The notes under the pieces are model-generated. The model was not told the DNA's origin, ran no database searches, and saw nothing but the letters and a program-made list of their open reading frames with translations. Positions 22,600 through 32,700 of a stretch of 64,000 bases of DNA are shown here, piece after piece (position 1 is the first letter of the stretch; each line of letters opens with the position of its first letter). Source of the stretch: Stentor roeselii (lineage: Eukaryota; Ciliophora; Heterotrichea; Heterotrichida; Stentoridae); contig RSEH01000109.1 of NCBI GenBank assembly GCA_006503475.1, forward strand, positions 1 through 64,000. The letters run 5' to 3'. A program made the position numbers and the translations under genes.

Positions 22600-23460
22600 A
22601 TGAGTCTTATCCTGCCAGCAGATCTCAGCTCCCTTCTGAACTCGACTGACTGGAAGAGTAGACTTGAAGCTCTTAAGAAGATAAAAGAAGCTAAATTACA
22701 TTTACCTGAACAAGTCTTATCTTTAGGCTCTTCACTGTTGATGTCGAATTCATGGCAACTTGGAGACTCGTATTGGGAAGTCTGTGAAGCTGTTTTTTAC
22801 GCGTCTCTTGATTGTCAAGCATCTGACTGGTTAAAAGTAAGAAATATTCAGTTCACTTATTTGACACTTAAGGAAAAATTCGGTTCTACTGCGAAAATCA
22901 CGAGAATGGACGGGATTTTCTTTGAGTACTCTGGAAAATTCACTGATGCTGAAAAAGTTTATGATAGTCTTCTTGAAACTAACCCTCTTGATAAGCTAAG
23001 CTGGAAAAGAAAAGTTTCGCTTTTGAGGACTACAGGACATATTGACCAAGCCATCAATGAAATGAATAAATATCTGGAAGTCTTTCAAGATGACCTGGAA
23101 GCTTGGGAAGAACTTTGTGATATTTACTTGGCTATGCAACACTTTGTTCAAGCAGCTTTTTGTTATGAAGAAATTTTGCTGATGAACCCTGATAATTTTT
23201 GGGTTGTTTTGAAATATGGGGAAATTGTTTATTCTATTGGAGGACCTGAAAAAATGGTATTGGCGAGGAAGTATTTTATTGAGGCACTTATATTGAATAA
23301 AAAGTGTGTCAGGGCTATGTGGGCACTTTGGCAGTGCTGTTCGAATATCGCTGGTGTCAAACCTGATCAAGTTAACACCAAGATTAGGGAAAAAGTTGTT
23401 AAGTTACTTCAGGGAGTTTATAAGGGGAATAAATTTGACGTAACTAAAATTTTAGCTTGA
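22600..23460 (+). CDS. EMC2: ER membrane protein complex subunit 2 (TPR protein)
   Basis: A 286-residue TPR protein matching EMC2, the cytosolic scaffold subunit of the ER membrane protein insertase. Characteristic stretches are AEKVYDSLLETNPLDKLSWKR, the NEMNKYLEVFQDDLEAWEEL block, QAAFCYEEILLMNP and GGPEKMVLARKYFIEAL, which line up with known EMC2 proteins. The frame is open further upstream to 22378, but that part lies antisense inside PP2A. The ATG at 22600 begins a natural N-terminus (MSLILPADLS). The gene ends in TGA. Confidence 0.93.
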   Translation: MSLILPADLSSLLNSTDWKSRLEALKKIKEAKLHLPEQVLSLGSSLLMSNSWQLGDSYWEVCEAVFYASLDCQASDWLKVRNIQFTYLTLKEKFGSTAKITRMDGIFFEYSGKFTDAEKVYDSLLETNPLDKLSWKRKVSLLRTTGHIDQAINEMNKYLEVFQDDLEAWEELCDIYLAMQHFVQAAFCYEEILLMNPDNFWVVLKYGEIVYSIGGPEKMVLARKYFIEALILNKKCVRAMWALWQCCSNIAGVKPDQVNTKIREKVVKLLQGVYKGNKFDVTKILA

Positions 23461-24021
23461 TTAAAATGGATGGGTTTTTTAGTAACGAAAAAGGGACTTT
23501 CGTAGGAAGAGGACTTTGGAAAATGATTAAAAGTTTCACAGGGAATTTTTAAGTGTTAGATGTTTTTCGATGGTTTTTCTTGAATTTTCTGGAAATTGGG
23601 CTTATTTGATATTTTTTTTACTAAATTTATTTATTCTAATGGAATTGGTGAAATGTCAGCTGAACCATTACTGATTATCCAAACTCAAAACATCTAAAGT
23701 TTTTTCAGCTGATTTGAAGATTTAACTATTATTATATCATTTATTATTATACCTCTGTAAAATTTAGTTAAGATGTCATATTTTTGATTGATTCTAATAA
23801 GTTTAATTAAAGCTACTTCTTCACTTCAAATTAAGAATTTTCTCAGTCCAAACAAATTTTTGATAATCCTAAAAAATTCCTTAGTAAAAGAAATTCCCTC
23901 ATTAATCATCAATAAGTAAAATCACCTCCGCACTCTATTCAATACCCGACCATGTTCAAAATACTCTATATCGAAATATTAAATTTGTTTAGGATCAACA
24001 AGGCAGCTTACATTTGAAAAT
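23461..24021. other. AT-rich spacer
   Basis: Spacer of 560 bp between two plus-strand genes. There are only very short open frames, such as a 28-codon one from 23466. I see no RNA gene or repeat. Confidence 0.5.
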
Positions 24022-24759
24022 ATGGAATCATTCAATGGTTCAAATAAAACTTATATGTATCCAATGAAATTAGTGAACTCAGTAGATCCTGAATGTTTGA
24101 TGCTATCATCAGTAAAAATACCTAACTCGAAGAACATGAACCTGGAAACCAAAATAAGATGCCTTTTCCTATCAAAAGGCTACAGGAAGTTCCCCAAAAA
24201 GGAGTATATTCGATGCAAGCTGATCAGAGGTCATAAAAGAATTCTACGGGACATTCAATTAAAACAAGACGACTTTGATTCACTTCTAGAAACAGAAAAC
24301 TCTGAAATCAGAAGACATTTTCTCACTATTTTGTTTAACTCTTTCTTAGAAAACAAAGACTTTTTCGAAAAGATCATTCCTGTTGATGCCGGCCCGGTAA
24401 ACGTGATGATGAAAAAGAGAAACGTGAACATGGAAAACCTCAAAAGAAGTTTTAATGCTGACTATTGTCGGGAGTATTTAGAAGCATCTGAAACTCGGGA
24501 GTCTTATTGGAATTACATTGAATACATTTTTTCTGATTTGGAGTGTTCAGCACTTGTCAAGAGATTTGGTTTTAGATGCTGCACGTCTGCGAATCACAAA
24601 AACAACTGTGTCGCGAAATGGGTACTTATGAAGAAGTACTGCGGTAAATTAATCTTAGAGGACATTGGAATCGTTCCATTTTCTTATCCTCAAAAATATA
24701 GTCCTCAGCCTGCTCTGCATTTGGTTGATGATGCGAATGGATGCAGTTATTTTAAGTAG
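24022..24759 (+). CDS. Unknown protein
   Basis: A 245-residue protein I do not recognise. It is rich in Lys, Arg and aromatic residues, with a Cys/His cluster near the C-terminus (RFGFRCCTSANHKNNC) that might bind metal, and no signal peptide or membrane segment. The N-terminal part (RCLFLSKGYRKFPKKEYIRC and onward) and the spacing of its Leu/Ile/Phe residues suggest a folded, mostly helical protein. Its frame is clean and codon use resembles the neighbours, so I take it as a real gene. AT-rich spacers of over 500 bp flank it on both sides, unusual in this window. Confidence 0.68.
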   Translation: MESFNGSNKTYMYPMKLVNSVDPECLMLSSVKIPNSKNMNLETKIRCLFLSKGYRKFPKKEYIRCKLIRGHKRILRDIQLKQDDFDSLLETENSEIRRHFLTILFNSFLENKDFFEKIIPVDAGPVNVMMKKRNVNMENLKRSFNADYCREYLEASETRESYWNYIEYIFSDLECSALVKRFGFRCCTSANHKNNCVAKWVLMKKYCGKLILEDIGIVPFSYPQKYSPQPALHLVDDANGCSYFK

Positions 24760-25542
24760 CTTATTTAGAAGATAATTTTATTTGGAGAGACTTTTGAGTA
24801 ATGAAATAAAACTTTTATGAAGTTTTTTTTCGTTATTTAGAAAAGATTTTAATTTCGACTGGTATGAGAAAAATTGTATTTTTAGAAAGAAAATCGAAAA
24901 TTTTAGGGCTTTTGTTGTTAGAATGGATTTTTGAGCTTCGCTGAAATATGTAAAGGGCATTCACCATTTATATGAGGATATTAAGCTATTTGTTTTTTAA
25001 ATTTTAAAAAACCTGATATTTTTTAGAAGTCTTTGAATGCGGTAATCAAAAATCATAAGGAACTCGAGTTTCAATTAATCTATTCAAATTTTTAATATCG
25101 AGTTATCTATTTTGAAATAAGAAGTTCTCACTTTAAAAAATCAGATTGAATATCTTTCAGGAAACTAAGAAGTTTTTTTTAATTTCATCATTAAAATTGA
25201 TCTTTCGTGATTTTTCCAGACTTACTTTACAATATATATATTATTTGTTGAATAATGAATAATTAACAAAATTCTAATATACAAGATAATGAAATTCAAA
25301 AAAAAAGAAATCACAAACAATCCAAAAGCTTTGTAATTAAAAACATCACAGAAATAAGTTGACTAATCCTCTTCTATCATTAAAACCTTTCAACCCTAAA
25401 ATCAAAAATCAAAAATTCTCTCTTCACTCTTTAATTAATCCAAAATTCATTAAAATCCTTCAAAACCAGCTAAAATCAAGGCCCTTCCCATAAAAAATCA
25501 TCTTCACTCTCCATTCCCAAATCAAACATATCCGAATAAATT
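24760..25542. other. AT-rich spacer
   Basis: About 780 bp without a plausible gene. It becomes pyrimidine-poor and CA-rich near 25380-25540, just before the FYVE-like gene, probably its leader and promoter. Confidence 0.5.
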
Positions 25543-26769
25543 ATGACAGAGGAACACGAAGTAGTATCATATTCCTTCATCTCTTCCACAGAGGGGACCC
25601 AAGTGAATCAAGAGCCAGACATTCTCTTCCCATTAGCCGAAAATCGTCAAGTCCACGAAAAAGACGAGAACTGCAGCAACTGTGACCGAAAATTCAACAT
25701 AATTGGTCTTTCAGTGAGTAAAAAACAAATCTGCAACTTTTGTTATCGAGGAGTGTGCCAAGTATGCCTTCCTCACAAATGTTATCACAGCGAATCTAAA
25801 AGAAAAGAAAAGATGTGCTCGGCCTGTCATCATCAACTGTTGGTTCTTTCATCTGATTTCAACAATAAACTCAACAACTTCCGTTTAGAACGAGCGGCAA
25901 TGACGAAAGAAGTGACTTTAGCTATAAAAGAACGAGAAATCTTGATGAATGAAAGAAAAATCACTGAAGAAAGGCTGGAATCCGTAAAAAAAACACTTGA
26001 ATCGATGAAAGGAGGAAACCTTGACCAACTGAACCATGAACGACTTGTCAATAATGAAATGAATGACAAGGTAGAAGAACTCAGCAGTCAATCAAAAGAA
26101 TCCCAAGAAAAACTTTTACTTCTCCAGCAAAAACTTTCTGATAAAAAGAGAAAACTTGCAAGTTTGAAAGAAAAAAGAGAAGAACAAAAAAAAAGCTCTC
26201 AAGAAATCATTCGAGAAATCGAACAACTAAAATTCGCCTGTTCTAAATTGAAAGTCGTCAAACACGACGAGAACTGCACTGAAGAAGAAATTTTAGAAAA
26301 AATCATTTTTCTAAATGAAGAAATTCAAGTCATTCAAGAAAAACTTTCAGAAAAAAACGCTTTAAACTCTGAAGTATTTCAAATTTTAACTGAACTCCTG
26401 AGTAAAATTAATGAAAATGAAGAAATTTTATCAGATGTGAATGAAAAGTTTCAAAACCTCAGATCAGCTCCTCAAACTTTAACAGAGCAAGAAAAGGAAA
26501 TTTTAGAAAATTTAAAAAATCAGATAAAACAACAAGATGATTTGATTTCAATCACGAAAGCTCAGGCCCAACACCGAAATTCACGATTAAGTCTAAGAAC
26601 TTCTCATATAAGCCTTCGAAGTTCACAACACCCTGGAGTACCTTCATTGAGATACAACGTTTCTTCTGATTTACTTCAAAGTGCGAACTCTTCTCAATAC
26701 TCAATTATTCCAGCAGACGAAACTCTTCAAGAAGGCCAAAGACGATGTCAAAGTTGCCTTTTATTATAA
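25543..26769 (+). CDS. FYVE-like zinc finger coiled-coil protein
   Basis: A 408-residue protein. Residues about 40-95 form a zinc finger with paired cysteines (NCSNCDRKF, QICNFCYRGVCQVCLPHKC, MCSACH) in the FYVE/PHD-like spacing. The basic RRHHCR motif that binds PI3P is replaced by SKKQICNF, so lipid binding is doubtful. About 100-350 is a long coiled coil, and a Ser/Arg-rich tail ends CQSCLLL. The pattern fits an endosomal or cytoskeletal tether. Its stop lies 30 bp before the start of the next large gene on the same strand. Confidence 0.75.
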   Translation: MTEEHEVVSYSFISSTEGTQVNQEPDILFPLAENRQVHEKDENCSNCDRKFNIIGLSVSKKQICNFCYRGVCQVCLPHKCYHSESKRKEKMCSACHHQLLVLSSDFNNKLNNFRLERAAMTKEVTLAIKEREILMNERKITEERLESVKKTLESMKGGNLDQLNHERLVNNEMNDKVEELSSQSKESQEKLLLLQQKLSDKKRKLASLKEKREEQKKSSQEIIREIEQLKFACSKLKVVKHDENCTEEEILEKIIFLNEEIQVIQEKLSEKNALNSEVFQILTELLSKINENEEILSDVNEKFQNLRSAPQTLTEQEKEILENLKNQIKQQDDLISITKAQAQHRNSRLSLRTSHISLRSSQHPGVPSLRYNVSSDLLQSANSSQYSIIPADETLQEGQRRCQSCLLL

Positions 26770-26799
26770 TATTTGAGGAAATTAATCAGATTATTAATA

Positions 26800-29700
26800 A
26801 TGATTTCTTGGTTGTGGCTTCTCATCTCTGCAAGTCTTTCTTCCTCCTCACATCAGGAGAACAGGTCACTTAAGGGAAATATTTTGCCTTTTCGCTTGTC
26901 ACTCCAGGTGATTGACGGCGCTTTCAGTGAGGCGAATCGACAGCACCTTGTCGAAAAAGTCATCCCTTCAGTGGAAGACTTCTTCGGAAAAGCTCTTCAC
27001 GTTATCAGAACAAAAGAAATCCTAAAGCCTTCTAAAGCGACTTGCAATTCAGTGCTAGTCCCTCAGAGTCATTTGAGTGAAGGGCTGCCAGCAGATACTA
27101 TTATTTACATTCACTCCGAAGCACCTTACCAACAAATCGCTGTTGGCAAGTTCTGTGAACGTCTTTCAGGAGACTTGAAAAGACCAGTTGTTGGATCCAT
27201 TGGAATAAACTTCGTCCAGTTCTTTTTCTTCTTCGACACCTTACAAGTCGAGTACCTTATCCGTGAAGTGGCTCATGTGCTGGTCTTCGATAGAGACCTT
27301 TTCCAAGATTTTCTGTCGCCTGACGGCTCCAGGTATTTTAACACCCAGTACTCAATGAAAATAAACTACCCATCAAGAGGTAAAACCGTTGAAACTATTG
27401 CATTTCCTGAAATGCTCGCCAGGGCTCGCGAGTTCTTTGATTGTGAAATTGAAGGAGTTGAACTTGAGGACTTTTTGAATGAAGAGACTGGATCTAATCA
27501 GACCTTTTGGGACATGCGAGTTTTGACTCATGATATTATGACGAGTAAGATGAGTCCTTATGCTGTCTTCTCTGATATTTCTCTTGCGCTCTTTAAGGAC
27601 TCAGGGTGGTTCTTCCCTGACTATTCCTATAGTCAGAAGCTTAAACAAGGAGAAGGTGCTGGATGTGACTGGTTTGAAAAAAAATGTATTCAGAATGAAA
27701 AAGCAAGTCTTTCTGGATTTTGTGATTTGAAGACTAGAGAAAGTATTTGTGACTTTTTTTCTTTGGGATTTGGAAACTGCATGATAAAGAAAAGTGGCTT
27801 CATACCTCCACATGAACAGTACTTTGAAGATACCAGTCTTGGGGGAAATGAATTAGCTGACTTCTGCCCGATGATTGTTGCACATCCTCAGAACTCTTGC
27901 AGGAATGACAGACAAAGCTCGAATATTGCTATTGGAGAAGCGAAGGGTAGAGACTCAAGATGTTTCATGCAGAACTTAATGCAAGATGGAAGAAATTTCA
28001 ATTTTTATGCACCTGCTGTTGGAGGTTGTTACGTTGTTGAAAGTTGTTTAGAAGAAGTTGTCACTCTTCGTGTTGGGGAAGTCGTTGTTGACTGTCCTTA
28101 TGGATCTCAAATTTCTGTTCATGGATTTCAAGGGTACCTTATTTGTCCTGAATCGCATCAGTTTTGTCTCAACTTGCCTTGTCCTAGTCTTTGTAATGGC
28201 AGAGGAATTTGTGCTCATGGAAGGTGCTCGTGTGAAGAGGGGTGGGGAGGAAGTGACTGTGAAATCGAGTGTCAGAAGGAATGTAAATCGTGTTCTAGTA
28301 AGAGTCAATGTGATGAGTGTAGAGATGGGTTTTATATGAAGAGTGATTTGTGCTTGAGTTGTGACTCTAATTGCTTTTCTTGCTCGAGTTCACCAACTCT
28401 ATGCACTAGCTGCAATGAGGGATTTGAACTTGTTAATGGACAATGTAATGAAGGATGTCTGGCTCATTGTGCTTCTTGTGATAACCCGTGCAGTAGATGC
28501 GACTTGGGATACTATATTACACAAGGCAAGTGTTCAATCTGTGATAAAAATTGCAAACAATGCTCAAATACTGCGAATAATTGCATTTCATGTCATGAAG
28601 GATTTAAAGTCTATTTGGGCTCGTGTGTACCTAATTGCCTGAGTGGATGTAAAGTATGTGAATATCCTTGCACTTCCTGCAAATCTGGATATCTTTTGAA
28701 TAATGGAATTTGCGAAATGTGTGATAATGTCTGTGCCACTTGCTTTGAAAATATCTCAAAATGTTCTTCATGTCTTTCAGGGTTTGTGTTGAAAAATTAC
28801 ACATGTGTTCAGGGATGCCTTGAAAATTGTCTTAGTTGTGATCAGCCTTGCACAAATTGCGAAGACGGTTTTTATCCTATTTCTGGATTATGCTGGGCAT
28901 GTGATAAAAATTGCTTGACTTGTTCAAGATATCCAACAATATGCACTTCTTGTAAGATTGGATTTTATCTAAAAGGAGCAAGTTGTCTCAAGGAATGTGT
29001 AGAAAACTGCAAATCATGTTCATTTCCATGCGCAGAATGCGAAAATGGGTACTTCGAAGATCAAGGCATCTGCAGCAAATGTTCTGATAACTGCAAAACT
29101 TGTGGAGGACTAGAAAATAATTGTCTAAGTTGCAATCCAGGATTTGGACTTATCTACAATGAATGTCGACCAGGCTGTAGTGATCATTGTTATTCTTGTG
29201 ATTCTCCTTGTTCTTTGTGTGCTCAGGGCCACTACCTTCAAAACGGAGTGTGCTTGAAATGTGATGAGTCCTGTTTAATTTGTACTGCCTCTGGAAATAA
29301 TCATTGCACTGTCTGTGCAGAAGGCTATACTAAATTTTCTTCTGTTTGTAAAAAAGGATGCCAAGATCATTGTCTTTCATGTGATGAACCTTGTACTATT
29401 TGTGAAAGTGGATTTTTCATATATGAACTAGGATGTCAAATGTGTAGCAATGGCTGTTCAACCTGCTCCAGCTATGAAAAATGCTTGTCATGTAATGAAG
29501 GATATGGCCTTATAGGTAGTTCCTGCCGAACCTTATGTCTTGACCACTGCACTTCATGCGACAATCCTTGCTCATTCTGTGAATTTGGCTACTATCCTAA
29601 TGAAGGAAAATGTGAAAAATGCCAAGAAGGATGCCTCAGTTGTTTAGGAAAAGATAATTGTACAAGCTGTAATGATGGCTATCAATTAATTGATAATAAA

Positions 29701-32700
29701 TGTGCGCAAGGGTGTGTTGAGAACTGCCTTGTCTGTGAAAATCCTTGTCAGGCATGTGCTTCAGGATTTGTGGTTAATGTTAAAGGTCTTTGCAGTATGT
29801 GCCCCAGTGGATGTGATACCTGCGCTTCTGATATGTCTAAATGCTATTCGTGCAAGGCAGGGTACATATATGATAATTACTCATGTAAAAAAGAATGTAT
29901 GCCTTTTTGTCTTTCATGTGATGAACCCTGTACTCAGTGCGAGCCAGGCTATCTATTCAGCTCTGGATCTTGTGTTCCTTGTCTCTACCCTTGCTCATCT
30001 TGCATCGGCAATTTAGACAGATGCTCGTCTTGCAAAAAAGGCTACAAATTAGAAGACTTTACTTGTATTGCATCCTGTATAGAACATTGCAAGACCTGCG
30101 ACGATCCCTGTGAACTCTGTGAAGAAGGTTTCCTGGCCTTCCGAGGGATTTGCCAACCCTGCAGTTCATCCTGCCGAACCTGTTCAAATTCCCCAACGAC
30201 CTGTACATCCTGTAACCCTTGGGAAGTTCTAGAAAACAACGAGTGTAAATTAACCTGCACAGAAAACTGCATCGACTGTTCCTACCCATGCAGAGGTTGC
30301 AAGTCTGGTTACACATTAACAAAAGGAAAATGCATCGGGTGCAAGAGTTACTTGGCAATGCACGAAGTCTCAGCAGAGTTCATCAGAGACTTCTCAGGCC
30401 TCGCAGTGACCTTCTCACGGCCAGTGCTCGAAGTGGTCGACAACTGCAGCGAGTACTTCAAGGCTCAGACCCTGGCAATGCTCGGCATTCAAGCGATGTG
30501 CAGTTGGGACAAAGAAGATCGACTTGTTGTTGTGTTTGGAGAAAACCCTGATTTTAATATTAGGACACTTTTGATGTACCCTGTTGTGACTTATGGTTCT
30601 AATTGTGAAAGTGAAGAAATTGATTTGCAAGTTGTTTTAAATGTCGGATTTTTACCTCGGCCTAAAGTTTCTTTAGCTGTTCCTGCTACTTTTTCTGTTG
30701 GGTGTGGAAATGATGCTTTGGTTATTCAGGCTTTGACGGATGAGGATCTGTTTTACTTTAGTTTTGAAACCGAACCGAAGAGGATTGAGTTGGAAAGGTT
30801 TTTGAATGGGCTTAATGGGAAGATTTTAGTCGTGCCGGAAAATGAATTGTTAACGACTAACCTTACTGTTGTTGTTAGTGTTACTAATAATTTGAATGTT
30901 ACTAGTCATGTGGCGAAACAGGTGGAGATCACAAATGAAAAACATTTGACTGTTTATATTGATACCGGGTCAAAGCTTCAAATAACCACATCTCAATCCT
31001 ACTCCATCTCCGGAATAGTTCAGTTCGGTACCTGTTTCATCCACGAGAAGCTAGTCTATTCCTGGAAATCCATACAAAGCCCAGGTCAACCCCATAAAGA
31101 AGCCTTAGAAATCGAATCAAAATCTCGAGGTTCCAACAAGCTTTCCATCCCTAAAAACTCTTTAAAAGCCGGAAACATTTATTTATTCCGATTCGAAGTA
31201 CAAAACGACCGAAAGTTCACATTCGCCCAAGTAGAAATCACAGTGATTTCCAGTAAACTAATAGCAAGAATAGACAGGTCTTCCTCAAGTTTTCCAGTAA
31301 ATGAAAAACTAGTTCTTTCAGCTGAGTCTTCATTTGACCCAGACGACGATTCTTCGATTTTAAAGTTCGAATGGTCCTGCAGCATGTTGACATCGACTTG
31401 TTTAGACTCACAAGGAAAGCCGCTGATCACGAGTAACAAGTCTCCAAAGTTGATAATCGGTTCAACAAGACTGAAAGTGAACAGCACTTACATGTTTACT
31501 GTGAAGGTCAGCAAAGGTGACCGAATTTCACGTGACTCGATTTTTATAACTGGAAGTGATTCTCATTCTTTTGTAGAAATTGACCAGATACTTGAAGAAG
31601 TCGATGTTGGACGAGATTTATTTATTTACCCCAGGTACTTCATCAGTGCAAATGACTGTTCATTTAACTGGCAGTCACTTTCAGGCACTCCAGCAGTAAA
31701 AACAATGAGTCGCTTAAACGACCCATACTTGATAATCGGTAAAAACGAGATGGTCAATGGCCAGACCTACACATTTAAACTAGCAGGAAACTGTCAAAAT
31801 GACTTTTTTGATTCAGAAGTCTCTTGGTTCACCGACTCGCCTCCAGAATGCTCGAAACTTTCAGTAAAATCCGAAGGCAACTCAGTATCAATCGTGACAA
31901 GTTGCATTGACAAATCAGGAAATTCGCCTCTTTCATACGTCTACGGAGTCTTCTTTTCCAAGAAGTTCATCCCGCTTAAAGTCGTCCATAGTCCCTCCAT
32001 GCTTCTTCATCTTAAAAATGGAAACTGGACTGTCTACGTCGATGTCTGTGACCAGTTAAAAGTCTGCAGAAGGACCAGTCAATCTGTAGAAGTCCTTGGA
32101 AGAAAATTAACTGAAGATCAACATTTCTATCAGATCATGAAATATTACCCGGATTCTATTCCTCTTGGAATTTTGAATAGTGTCGATACTTTCAACGATG
32201 AAAACTTAAAAGAAGCTTTTGAAGACTTGAAAAAATACTTCGAATCACAAGAGCTTGATTTGATTTATATGAAAATGGCGATTGAGGCTGTGGAATTATT
32301 GACTTTTTCTAATAAATCTCATTTTATGACATATTTTCAAGATGATATCATTGCACTTCTTCATAAAATTGCAGGGAAAATTAAGTATGTTGATGATGAG
32401 GTCATGGAGTATGTGATTGGCTTGTTTTCAGAGCATGAAGTGCTGGAGTATGATAAAGTCTCAGCGCTTATTCACCAACTTTCAGGAAAGTGGAAGACTG
32501 AAATGCCTCCTGGTCAGTTTAACAAGATTACAAATGTGGTTCAGTTAACTCGACATAGGTTTGTTGGACATGACCCGAGCCAGGTTTATAATTCGAGTTA
32601 TGCGAAAGTGACTAATTTGGTGTTAGAAGGAAATCCGGCAAAGGTTTATGATTTGGTCATTATTTTCTATCCTGCTGATCCTTTCCCTGTGGTTGATATT

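Noticed and set aside
26773-26799. TTG start nine codons above the leishmanolysin-like gene
   Set aside because: Eukaryotic genes start at ATG; the ATG at 26800 begins a clean signal peptide.
28048-28642. Several overlapping open frames on both strands in the furin-like repeats
   Set aside because: They are by-products of the repetitive Cys codons (TGT/TGC) in the real frame.
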